Source: CAZDKK01 sp964506245
GTDB taxonomy: Bacteria; Eisenbacteria; RBG-16-71-46; CAIMUX01; WJJG01
DNA: 64,000 bases
Assembly (NCBI GenBank): GCA_964506245.1
Contig: CAZDKK010000001.1
Span: forward strand, 1 to 64,000
Direction of reading: 5' to 3'
Made by a program: the position numbers and the translations under genes. Under the pieces are notes generated by a model. The model saw only the letters and a list, made by a program, of their open reading frames with translations, was not told the DNA's origin and searched no databases. Positions 26,285-33,504 of this stretch are shown one piece after another. Positions within the stretch are counted from its first letter, which is position 1, and each line of letters starts with the position of its first letter.

Positions 26285-28564
26285 TCAGGACCAGGGCAGC
26301 CCCAGCCTTTGCCAGACCGATTCCCCGTCGGGAATGCGTCCGGGCTTGAGGTGCCGGTAGGTCGTGAACAGGAACCAGGCCAGCGGGGTCACCCCCAGAC
26401 CGATGATGACCAAGTCGGGCAGCAGCCGGATCTGGCCCAGGAACTTCACCATGGGACGCTCGAAGAAGGCGGCATCGCGCGCAGCCCAGATCCCCTCGCG
26501 GAAGCTCGTCCAGGCCTGAGCAATGCCGACCGGGAAGAGCGTGATCAGCACCATCAGCAGCAACCCCACGTTCAGACCGAAGAAGGAGACCCTGAGCAGC
26601 CGATCGTTCCAGTACTGCTTCTCCACCAGCCCGCGCCAGGAGAAGAGCAGCAGGGCGATCGACAGCATGCCGTAGGTGCCGAAGAGCGCCGCGTGACCAT
26701 GGTTCATCGTCAGGTAGGTGCCGTGCTCGAAGTAGTTGACGATCGGGAGATTGATCAGGAATCCGAAGACCCCGGCACCGAGGAAGTTCCAGAAGGAAGA
26801 GGCCACGAGGAAGTAGAGAGGCCAGCGATACGGGAATTCCCGTCCCTCTTTGCGGATCGACTTGTACTCCATCAAGCCGCGCACGACGATGCCGAAGAGC
26901 GGCACCGGTTCCAGCGATGAGAAGACCGCCCCCAGGCCCAGCCAGAGAGACGACCCACCGTACCAGAAGTAGTGGTGGGCGACGCCGACGATGCCGCTCA
27001 GGAAGACGATCGTGGCCGTGAAGTAAGAGACGACCAAAGCATCGCGCGCCGAGGCGAGACCCATGGTGACCAGCAGCACCGAGATCACGGCCACGCCAAA
27101 GAACTCGAAGATGCTCTCGACCCAGATGTGCACGACGAACCAGCGCCAGTAGTCGGCAACGCTCAGGTGCGTTCCGCGCCCATAGAAGAGGCCGAAAGCG
27201 AAGAAGGCCACGACCAGGATCGCGCTGAAGACATAGAAGGCGACGAGCTGGTGGAACTCGTCGGTGGAGGCCCGGCGCAGGCTGCCCGCCACGGCGCGGT
27301 AGACGATGGCGAGCCAGGCGAGCAGGCCCACGAAGAGCAGGATCTGCCAGAGTCGACCCAGCTCCAGGTACTCCCAGCCCTGATGTCCGAGCCAGAACCA
27401 CCAGTTCCCCAGACCGCCTTTGATTCCGGCCACCTCCCCGATCAAGCTGCCGCCTGCCACGACCAGAATCGCGGCGAACAGGAGCTGGACCAACAGGCCC
27501 TGCCGGCGGGGTTCGCGGCCGCCGACGATGGGCGCGAGGTAGATGGCGGATGCCACCCAGGTCGTGGCAATCCAGAAGATCGCGAGCTGCAGGTGCCAGG
27601 ATTTCGCCCAGCTGTAGGGAATCAGGGACGCCACCGCCGGGATGTAGAAGCGCGAGGGGTGAACGGTGTAGTGGGCCAAGAGACCGCCGAACGAGGTCTG
27701 CACGAGGAAGAGCAGGATGACGACCAGGAAGTACTTGGCGGCCTTCTGCTGGCTGGAGGTGAGCGGCATGTCGATCAGCTTCTCGGCCAGCGGCACCCCC
27801 TTGCTCGGCCCGTACCAGATCTTGTAATAGTGCACGAGATAGATGAACAGGCCCAGGATCAAGAACAGCGCCAGGATTCCACCCAGCGTCCATAGATAGA
27901 CTTCGCTGGTCGGCGCATTGCCGACGCTCGGATCCGGCGGCCAGTTGTTCGTGTAGCTGTAGTTCTTGTCCGGGCGATTGGTCGAAGCGGCCCAAGCGGT
28001 CCAGAAGAAGAAGCAGGCGATCTGCCGGCGCTCCTCCGGCGAGACGATGGTATTGGGCAGGAACCCGTAGTCCGAGTTGCCCGCGCCGAAAGTCTCTTCC
28101 CAGAAGCGTTCGTTTGCGGCGATGGCGTTGGCCTGCGCGACGGTCAGTCGCAGAGTGCCCGTACCCGGGTCGTAGCGGTTGGTCCTCATCTCCGTGCGGA
28201 CCTTGAGGTCGAGAATCCGGCGCTGCTCATCCCGGAGCTGGTCCACCGGGAACCCGTAGATCTCCTGGCAGAGCTGCGCGCGAATCTCCGTCCCGAGCAG
28301 GTGCACCGTCACCGCGGAGAACTCCATCCCGCGCTGGGAACCGTGGCCCCAGACGCTGCCGTGGTCCATCAGCCCGTAGCGCTGATAGACGTCCTGGCCG
28401 GCCAGGATGTCGGCGCGGGTGATGAGGGCACGGCCCTCGGGCGCCATCACCCGTTCGGGGTAGGGGGGCACCTGACGGTTGGCGGACAGGCCGCCGATCA
28501 GCAGGATGGCCATGGCCGAGAAGAAGGCCAGGATGGCCGCCCACTTCAACTTGGTCAGAGACAT
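26285..28564 (-). CDS. norZ: Quinol-dependent nitric oxide reductase (qNOR)
   Basis: A 759-residue single-subunit NO reductase reducing NO to N2O with quinol electrons. Residues 1-240 form the N-terminal extension that replaces NorC (one TM, then a soluble part with DVYQRYGLMDHGSVWGHG). The NorB-like core has the heme and FeB ligands: SWHLQLAIFW, VHIWVESIFEFF with its catalytic Glu, GVAHHYFWYG, and MNHGHAALFGTYG. The start ATG at 28564 has AGGAGG 7 bases upstream; the frame extends further upstream but only across the Rrf2 gene. It is cotranscribed with the Rrf2 regulator 47 bp upstream. Confidence 0.95.
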   Translation of the reverse strand: MSLTKLKWAAILAFFSAMAILLIGGLSANRQVPPYPERVMAPEGRALITRADILAGQDVYQRYGLMDHGSVWGHGSQRGMEFSAVTVHLLGTEIRAQLCQEIYGFPVDQLRDEQRRILDLKVRTEMRTNRYDPGTGTLRLTVAQANAIAANERFWEETFGAGNSDYGFLPNTIVSPEERRQIACFFFWTAWAASTNRPDKNYSYTNNWPPDPSVGNAPTSEVYLWTLGGILALFLILGLFIYLVHYYKIWYGPSKGVPLAEKLIDMPLTSSQQKAAKYFLVVILLFLVQTSFGGLLAHYTVHPSRFYIPAVASLIPYSWAKSWHLQLAIFWIATTWVASAIYLAPIVGGREPRRQGLLVQLLFAAILVVAGGSLIGEVAGIKGGLGNWWFWLGHQGWEYLELGRLWQILLFVGLLAWLAIVYRAVAGSLRRASTDEFHQLVAFYVFSAILVVAFFAFGLFYGRGTHLSVADYWRWFVVHIWVESIFEFFGVAVISVLLVTMGLASARDALVVSYFTATIVFLSGIVGVAHHYFWYGGSSLWLGLGAVFSSLEPVPLFGIVVRGLMEYKSIRKEGREFPYRWPLYFLVASSFWNFLGAGVFGFLINLPIVNYFEHGTYLTMNHGHAALFGTYGMLSIALLLFSWRGLVEKQYWNDRLLRVSFFGLNVGLLLMVLITLFPVGIAQAWTSFREGIWAARDAAFFERPMVKFLGQIRLLPDLVIIGLGVTPLAWFLFTTYRHLKPGRIPDGESVWQRLGLPWS

Positions 28565-28611
28565 TGCAGCCTCCTCGCTGGCGGGGCCCCTTGCTGGGCG
28601 CCCCCCAAGGT

Positions 28612-29016
28612 TCACGGTTGGATCCGGAAGTCCGTCAGCCTGGTCTCGGACAGGTGCTTCATGATCTCGGCCCATACGTTCTCGAAGACCGCTGCGAAGA
28701 CGCACTGCCCCGGCCCGCAGATGGGATGGCCCAGCAGGCACCGGGGCGGGGCCAGCGGGCCCTCGATCGCCTCCAAGACCTCGCGCACGGAGAGCTGCCG
28801 CGGGTCGACGGCTAGGCTGAATCCGCCGGCCGCGCCGCGGGTGGACTCGAGGAACCCGGCGCTGACCAGTCGATGGAGCACCTTGGCCACGTGAGACTCG
28901 GAGCAGCGCAGCCGGCCCGCGATGTCGGGTGCCGAGAGACGCGCGTCGGGACCGGCGGCGGCGATATAGGCCAGGGCATGGATGGCCAGGTTGGACGCCT
29001 CGGAGAAGGAGAGCAC
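28612..29016 (-). CDS. Rrf2-family [Fe-S] transcriptional regulator, NsrR-like
   Basis: This 134-residue protein begins at GTG 29016 behind AGGGAGG; upstream ATG starts lack ribosome sites and would include non-family residues. It has the Rrf2 winged helix (SEASNLAIHALAYIAA, then the recognition helix CSESHVAKVLHRLVSAGFL) and three cysteines at 93, 100 and 105 (CX6CX4C) that can bind an Fe-S cluster, as in NO-sensing NsrR. It lies immediately upstream of and in line with the NO reductase gene, so control of qNOR by NO is likely. NsrR identity itself is inferred from context. Confidence 0.88.
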   Translation of the reverse strand: MLSFSEASNLAIHALAYIAAAGPDARLSAPDIAGRLRCSESHVAKVLHRLVSAGFLESTRGAAGGFSLAVDPRQLSVREVLEAIEGPLAPPRCLLGHPICGPGQCVFAAVFENVWAEIMKHLSETRLTDFRIQP

Positions 29017-29036
29017 GAGACCTCCCTGGGTTAATC

Positions 29037-29046
29037 CCGAATTCGG
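29037..29046 (-). promoter_or_regulatory. Perfect palindrome at the predicted transcription start of the rrf2-qNOR operon
   Basis: CCGAATTCGG is a perfect 10-bp palindrome placed at the expected +1 of the promoter at 29051-29079, a typical position for an autorepressing Rrf2 protein. Binding is untested. Confidence 0.4.
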
Positions 29047-29050
29047 AGTC

Positions 29051-29079
29051 AGAATACAGGAATTTCCCCTGGGGCACAA
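29051..29079 (-). promoter_or_regulatory. Candidate sigma-70 promoter of the rrf2-qNOR operon
   Basis: On the minus strand, TTGTGC (29079-29074) and TATTCT (29056-29051) are separated by 17 bp. Transcription would start near 29044, about 28 nt before the GTG of the regulator. The stretch is richer in A/T than its surroundings. Confidence 0.5.
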
Positions 29080-29102
29080 TGGCGGGTGAGGCCGCTGAGC
29101 CA

Positions 29103-29864
29103 TCAGGCGCAGCCGGTGGCTAGCCAGCATGCCCAATCGGGACGCCCGTTGCGCAGCGCACTCTGGGCGGCCGCGGGCCAGTCATAGGCCACAGCGACCG
29201 GCTCGACGTTCCAGCCGTCCGGCGCATGCGACAGGATGGCGTAGCGAGCGTGCGGCGTGCCGGCTGCCATCGCGTGGGCGTGCGGATCCTGGTCGCGGTA
29301 GGCGGGCAACCCGACGCTGCCGGGGTTCACGAGGCGCCGGCCGCCTGGCAGGGTCAGCGAGTAGGGCAGGTGATCGTGACCACACAGCACGATGCTCGCG
29401 CGGACACTCGCCAGCCGCCGTTCCAGGTCCACGGCCGTGCGTCTGACGGCGCCCTTCGGGGTGATGTCGTGGAGGAGGTAGGCATCATCCCGCTCGGGCG
29501 TACCGTGACAGAGGAGCAGCCCGTTCTCCAGGGTCAGCGTGAGGGGAAGACCCGACAACCAGGCGAGGTGCTCCGGCTCCAGCTGGCGCAGAACGTACCC
29601 CACCGTTGCCGGATGGGATCCTGCGGCGCCGGGCTCGCAGAGCCTGCGGTCCTCGTTGCCGCGCACGGTCGGCTGATCGTGGGCCATCAACAGGCGAATC
29701 GTCCCGGCCGGGTCCAGGGGACCATAGACGCAGTCCCCGAGGTTCACGTAGCCGGCGATGCCACGCCGCGAGAGATCGTCCAGCACCGCCTCGAAGGCCC
29801 AACGGTTGCCGTGGATGTCGGACAGGACGGCGAGGCTGAAGTCGCGACACTGCGAAACGTCCAC
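29103..29864 (-). CDS. Metallophosphoesterase (YfcE/MJ0936-like)
   Basis: A 253-residue calcineurin-like phosphoesterase with all metal motifs: LSDIHGN (residues 14-20), NLGDCVYG, RGNEDR in place of the usual GNHD, LLCHGTP and LCGHDH. The Asn-Glu variant of the third motif is common in this family. Substrates are probably phosphodiesters or nucleotides and cannot be assigned. It ends 24 bp before the rrf2 promoter, and its start is 130 bp from the STAS gene. Confidence 0.85.
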   Translation of the reverse strand: MDVSQCRDFSLAVLSDIHGNRWAFEAVLDDLSRRGIAGYVNLGDCVYGPLDPAGTIRLLMAHDQPTVRGNEDRRLCEPGAAGSHPATVGYVLRQLEPEHLAWLSGLPLTLTLENGLLLCHGTPERDDAYLLHDITPKGAVRRTAVDLERRLASVRASIVLCGHDHLPYSLTLPGGRRLVNPGSVGLPAYRDQDPHAHAMAAGTPHARYAILSHAPDGWNVEPVAVAYDWPAAAQSALRNGRPDWACWLATGCA

Positions 29865-29994
29865 CGAACCCCCTCTGCAGACCGAGCGTGCCTCGAGCCC
29901 GAGGTCGAGCCCGCCGGGGGCTCGCGAGCAGAAGCAGCAGGCTCGCGTCAGGGGTCCACCGGGTCGCGGGGGGAGTGCAGTCTTCCCGAACCGC

Positions 29995-30354
29995 TCAGGT
30001 GATTCCCAGCTCGGTCAGACGTGCGCGGGCCTCGGCCTCGGTTTCCCGCACGTTCAGCACACCCTCCAGACCGACGATGCCCATGACGCAAAGCACCCGG
30101 GGCGAACAGCTGTACACCGACATGGCTCCCCCGATCTGCTGTGCACGCGCCAGCAGGCGCACCAATATGCCGATGCCGCCGCTGCTCATATATCGTACGC
30201 CGCTCATGTCGATGAGAAGGGCTGGCGCCCCCGGGCCTACCCGATCCGAAACCCCGTCCCACAATGCAGCCGCGCCGAGCGCATCGAGGTTCCCCTCAAG
30301 CCTCACGCGATGGCAATGCTTGAGTTCCGTGTCCCGTTCACAGACCACGCGCAT
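29995..30354 (-). CDS. STAS-domain protein (anti-sigma factor antagonist-like)
   Basis: A 119-residue single STAS domain. The conserved stretch LIDMSGVRYMSSGGIGILVRL contains the Ser pair at the position phosphorylated in SpoIIAA/RsbV proteins. It would act in the cytoplasm by partner switching, but no kinase or anti-sigma factor gene is in the window. Its start is 28 bp from a perfect palindrome (30382-30399) that also lies upstream of the repeat-protein gene on the other strand, so it may share control with that gene. Confidence 0.82.
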   Translation of the reverse strand: MRVVCERDTELKHCHRVRLEGNLDALGAAALWDGVSDRVGPGAPALLIDMSGVRYMSSGGIGILVRLLARAQQIGGAMSVYSCSPRVLCVMGIVGLEGVLNVRETEAEARARLTELGIT

Positions 30355-30381
30355 CGCTCAGGCCTCCCCAGCCGCTCACCC

Positions 30382-30399
30382 GATGCGGAAATCCGCATC
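30382..30399. promoter_or_regulatory. Perfect 18-bp palindrome, candidate upstream activating site
   Basis: GATGCGGA-AA-TCCGCATC has perfect 8-bp arms. Its centre is about 128 bp upstream of the -24 element of the sigma-54 promoter at 30518-30533, the usual distance for an enhancer-binding protein site. It is also 28 bp upstream of the divergent STAS start. The enhancer-binding protein encoded at 31283-32539 is the obvious candidate ligand. Confidence 0.55.
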
Positions 30400-30517
30400 C
30401 TGTGAAGGAAAAACCCCCCGCATCTTCCTCGGAAGTCCGCACCGCACCGCCGGCCGCCCCTGGGGCATCCTGCCCCAACCATCCCAATCTGCACCGCTTA
30501 GTTGCGGCCTCTCGCGG

Positions 30518-30533
30518 AGGAACGATACTTGCA
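30518..30533 (+). promoter_or_regulatory. Sigma-54 (-24/-12) promoter of the octapeptide-repeat gene
   Basis: AGGAACGATACTTGCA matches the consensus TGGCACGN4TTGCW at 10 of 12 defined positions, with the essential GG and GC separated by exactly 10 bp. Transcription should start near 30544, giving a leader of about 76 nt before the ATG at 30620. A sigma-54 activator gene with an intact GAFTGA lies in the same block. Confidence 0.7.
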
Positions 30534-30619
30534 CTCCCCCAGGCCAGATCCAGCGCTTCCTGCGATGGATCTGGGTTGAGACAGGAAGCTACCCGTTAAT
30601 CCTAAGCAAGGAGGTCGCC

Positions 30620-31228
30620 ATGTCCACTCATTCGTTCAAGCGCCCCACCACCGTTGCTTCGGAGGCGTGTCCGCCCCCTGCAGGAGCGACGACCACCGGT
30701 GCAGCAGCCATCACTCCCGAGGAGTTTGAGAAGCTCACCCCGGAGCAGATCGCCGCCCTCACGCCCACGCAGATTCGGGCTCTGAGCCCGAAGTGCTTGT
30801 CGCGCCTGAGCCCCAAGCAAGCTGCCTCCCTCACGCCGAAGTGCTTGGTGACGCTGGCCCCGAAGCAGGTTGCCACCATCGCCCCCAAGTGCTTTGCGAC
30901 CCTGGCCCCGCGGCAGTTCGCCAGCATCGCCCCGAAGTGTCTGGCGACGCTGGCCCCGAAGCAGATTGCGAGCGTGGCCCCCAAGTGCTTTGCGACGCTG
31001 GCCCCGAGGCAGTTCGCCAGCCTCGCCCCGAAGTGTCTGGCGACGCTGGCCCCCAAACAGGTCGCGAGCGTCGCCCCGAAGTGTCTGGCGACGCTGGCCC
31101 CGAAGCAGTTCGCCAGCCTCGCCCCGAAGTGTCTGGCGACGCTGGCCCCCAAGCAGGTCGCCGCGCTCGCCCCGCGCCAGGTGGCCGCGCTGTCGCCCCG
31201 GCAGGTCGCGGCCCTGCCGATGGGCTAG
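30620..31228 (+). CDS. Octapeptide-repeat protein with a Cys every 16 residues, function unknown
   Basis: A 202-residue protein starting at ATG 30620 behind AAGGAGG (a longer in-frame region upstream lacks coding character). Residues 1-30 are a Thr/Ala/Pro-rich leader without a signal peptide but with one Cys (17). Residues 31-198 are exactly 21 octapeptide units, consensus L-A-P-K-(Q/C)-x-A-(S/T), with no linkers, then LPMG. Even units 4 to 18 carry Cys at position 5, giving Cys59, 75, 91, 107, 123, 139, 155 and 171; odd units have Gln there. No known family is recognised. Its sigma-54 promoter and the adjacent export-type genes suggest a secreted or modified substrate. Confidence 0.75.
   Translation: MSTHSFKRPTTVASEACPPPAGATTTGAAAITPEEFEKLTPEQIAALTPTQIRALSPKCLSRLSPKQAASLTPKCLVTLAPKQVATIAPKCFATLAPRQFASIAPKCLATLAPKQIASVAPKCFATLAPRQFASLAPKCLATLAPKQVASVAPKCLATLAPKQFASLAPKCLATLAPKQVAALAPRQVAALSPRQVAALPMG
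30710..31213 (+). repeat. Tandem 24-bp repeat array (21 units) inside the octapeptide-repeat gene
   Basis: The array encodes the 21 octapeptides. Units 8-18 are very similar at the DNA level in pairs of 48 bp (Cys unit plus Gln unit), for example repeated GCCCCGAAGTGTCTGGCGAC, which suggests recent expansion. The outer units are more diverged. Confidence 0.85.
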
Positions 31229-31230
31229 AA

Positions 31231-31278
31231 GGCAGAGACGTCTGCCCGGAACGGGGGGCTCTCGCAGCGGGAGTCCCC
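31231..31278. terminator. Two tandem hairpins between convergent genes
   Basis: GGCAGA-GACG-TCTGCC (31231-31246) directly follows the repeat-gene stop. A second stem, GGGGCTCTC with GGGAG-T-CCCC (31255-31278), follows. They fill the 54-bp gap between the convergent repeat and activator genes and could terminate both. Confidence 0.55.
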
Positions 31279-31282
31279 ACGT

Positions 31283-32539
31283 TCATTCCTTGCGCTCGAT
31301 GACCTCGGACAGCCTCAGCAGGTCTTCCCGATAGGCCTGGGGCAGCTTGGCGAACGCCTTGCGCAGCGCGATCATCCGCCTTCCAGGACTGTTCCCACCG
31401 CGCTCCCAAGCGCGGATCGCCACGCGCAGTGTCTGCCCCAATTTGCGCTGCACCAGCGGAGCCAGAGACGGATCACCGGCCAGGCCGAGGGCCGCAGCCT
31501 CCAGGTTGCCGCGCTCCGCGGCGAGTGCGCGGAATCCCTCGCCCGCCAGGTAGTAGGTCAGACCGCTCCGGGAACAGACTGGAACGCTGCGCCGGGGAGA
31601 GGTGCGCCGTCGAGCGGTAAGCATGCGTTCTGCCAGCGCGATGTTGAAGTGGTACACGCGCAGCTGCTCGATCACCCAGGCACCGACCTCGCTGCCGGGC
31701 TGGAGGCGGGGGGAGCTGGCCAACCCATCACTTGGTGGAGCGTCCGAGAGCCGGTGGCGCGCGAAGACGGCGGAGACGTGCCGATCGTGGATCTCCTGGC
31801 CGCGCGCTTCAATGAGCAGCGCGCTCACGATGTTTTGAAGCTCGCGCACGTTCCCTGGATAGGCGTAGGCGAACAGGCGGCGCAGCGCAGCCGGATGGAC
31901 GGGCGGGCAGGGCCCCCCGAGCTGCGCCGATCGTTCTCTGAGGAAGTGGTTGATCAACAGAGGAAGGTCTTCCCGCCGTTCGCGGAGCGGCGGCAGATGC
32001 AGCGGAAAGACGGCCAGACGGTAGTAGAGGTCACGCCGAAACTCCCCATTGCGAACCGCCCGTTCCAGGCTGCGATTGGTCGCGGCCACCACACGCGCCT
32101 CGGTCTTGAGCTGTCGCTCCCCACCGACCGGCAGAAAGACGCCGTCCTGCAACACGCGCAGGAGACGGACCTGCGCGGAGGGAGACATCTCGGCAATCTC
32201 ATCCAGGAAGACGGTTCCGTGACCTGCGCGCTCGAACAGCCCCCGATGGGCGCGCACCGCGCCCGTGAAAGCCCCGGGCACGTGGCCGAAGAGTTCGCTC
32301 TCCAGCAGAGACTCGGGAATCGCCCCGCAGTTGATGGTCTCGAAAGGCTGCCGGTCGCCGCAGGAGATCTCGTGCACAATCGTCGCGATCAGCTCCTTGC
32401 CCGTTCCCGACTCGCCTTCCAGCAGTACGGGGCAGTGCACCGCGGCTACCTTCGCGACATCCTCGAGAACCGCGCGAATGACCGCGCTCTCTCCCACACA
32501 GCGGAGAAACGCCGGATGTTGCGTCTCGCTCGGGGCCAT
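31283..32539 (-). CDS. Sigma-54-dependent enhancer-binding protein lacking a receiver domain
   Basis: A 418-residue AAA+ activator. From ATG 32539 the AAA+ core begins almost at once: Walker A EGESGTGKE (41-49), GAFTGA (89-94), Walker B GTVFLDEI (108-115), LYYRLAVFPLHLPPLRERREDL, and the R-finger region GNVRELQN. There is no receiver or GAF domain, as in PspF, so activity must be controlled by another protein or by expression. The C-terminal region has a Fis-like helix pair (NIALAERML, then SRSGLTYYLAG) and an unusual helical tail of about 85 residues. Longer upstream starts would overlap the divergent adaptor gene. It probably drives the promoter at 30518. Confidence 0.88.
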   Translation of the reverse strand: MAPSETQHPAFLRCVGESAVIRAVLEDVAKVAAVHCPVLLEGESGTGKELIATIVHEISCGDRQPFETINCGAIPESLLESELFGHVPGAFTGAVRAHRGLFERAGHGTVFLDEIAEMSPSAQVRLLRVLQDGVFLPVGGERQLKTEARVVAATNRSLERAVRNGEFRRDLYYRLAVFPLHLPPLRERREDLPLLINHFLRERSAQLGGPCPPVHPAALRRLFAYAYPGNVRELQNIVSALLIEARGQEIHDRHVSAVFARHRLSDAPPSDGLASSPRLQPGSEVGAWVIEQLRVYHFNIALAERMLTARRRTSPRRSVPVCSRSGLTYYLAGEGFRALAAERGNLEAAALGLAGDPSLAPLVQRKLGQTLRVAIRAWERGGNSPGRRMIALRKAFAKLPQAYREDLLRLSEVIERKE

Positions 32540-32688
32540 GGGGTGCGTGACCCCCCATCTGTCTCTCGGTAACCGCGCAGCCGCCACGCTGTCACGTCGG
32601 CCACGGTCGGGAGCCGCAACCTCCGTCGAGGTCACCGTCCCGTTTGCGGAGCCCGCCGGTCGATCGCGGGCCGTGAGGAAATGCCGCG

Positions 32689-33504
32689 ATGCGTTTCCGC
32701 GCTGCGAGGACCAAGCCGCAGTGGGCGTTCCTGCTGTCCCTGGGCCTGCTGGCGGCATCATCGCCGGCGCCCGCGCAGTCAAGCGCGGCGCCGGCGGACA
32801 CGGATGGCGATCCGAGCCTCTCCGCCGATTCGCGCATCTTTCCCGGCATCCTGCTGCCGGCCAGCACAGCCCTGATCAAGGCCCCGCGCGACGAGAGGAT
32901 CGCATCGGTCGCGGTCCACGTCGGTGACGTCGTGAGGAAGGGACAACTCCTGATCGAGCTGGTGGCCGACGAAGAACGCGTGACCCAAGGACGCGCAGCG
33001 GCGGTGCTCGAGCAGGCGCGGGACGAGCTCGACCGCGTGCGGCGGCTGTCCGCGGAACACCTGACCTCCGACGAGGCCCTCGAGGTGGCCGAGACCGCCT
33101 ACCGGATCGCGCGCGCCGATCACGAGCTGGACTCGCTGCGCTACGCGGAATCCTCGATCCGGGCCCCCTTCGACGGCGTGGTCGCGGAGCTCCGCGTGGA
33201 CCCTGGAACATCGGTCGAGACCGGTGACAACCTGGTGCGCGTTGCCTCCAGGTCGCTGCTGCGCCTGGAGGTTCTGCTCCCCGAGGAGATGCTGCCAGCC
33301 TTCACCGTCGCGACGGTGGTGGAGGTGCAGCCCACCCATCCCGACACGACGCTCCACTTGCCGGTGTACGCACGTCCGCTGGTGGTGGACCCGAGCAGCG
33401 GCACGTTTACGCTGGAGATCGAGGTCCCCAACAAGGCTGGGCGCCTGATTCCTGGTGTAAGCTGCCAGGTGAGCGTGCGAACAGCGTCGGGCGATGCACC
33501 GTGA
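32689..33504 (+). CDS. Periplasmic membrane-fusion (HlyD/RND-type) adaptor
   Basis: A 271-residue secreted adaptor with a signal peptide (residues 12-30, ending APAQ). A barrel-sandwich/lipoyl half (LIKAPRDERIASVAVHVGDVVRKGQLL), a short alpha-hairpin (about 100-145) and the returning half (SSIRAPFDGVVAELRVDPGTSVETGD) give the standard membrane-fusion order, then a beta-barrel. It overlaps the next gene by 4 bp (GTGA). Unlike normal loci, no inner-membrane pump or outer-membrane channel follows. It is divergent from the enhancer-binding protein gene, with 149 bp between. Confidence 0.88.
   Translation: MRFRAARTKPQWAFLLSLGLLAASSPAPAQSSAAPADTDGDPSLSADSRIFPGILLPASTALIKAPRDERIASVAVHVGDVVRKGQLLIELVADEERVTQGRAAAVLEQARDELDRVRRLSAEHLTSDEALEVAETAYRIARADHELDSLRYAESSIRAPFDGVVAELRVDPGTSVETGDNLVRVASRSLLRLEVLLPEEMLPAFTVATVVEVQPTHPDTTLHLPVYARPLVVDPSSGTFTLEIEVPNKAGRLIPGVSCQVSVRTASGDAP

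Noticed and set aside
26172..27995. A 607-codon minus-strand frame overlapping the qNOR gene.
   Set aside because: It is the same DNA as qNOR in another frame, and only the qNOR frame shows heme-ligand motifs.
30734..30800. LTPEQ units recalled the start of TALE repeats.
   Set aside because: TALE repeats are about 34 residues with a variable pair; here the unit is eight residues and continuous.
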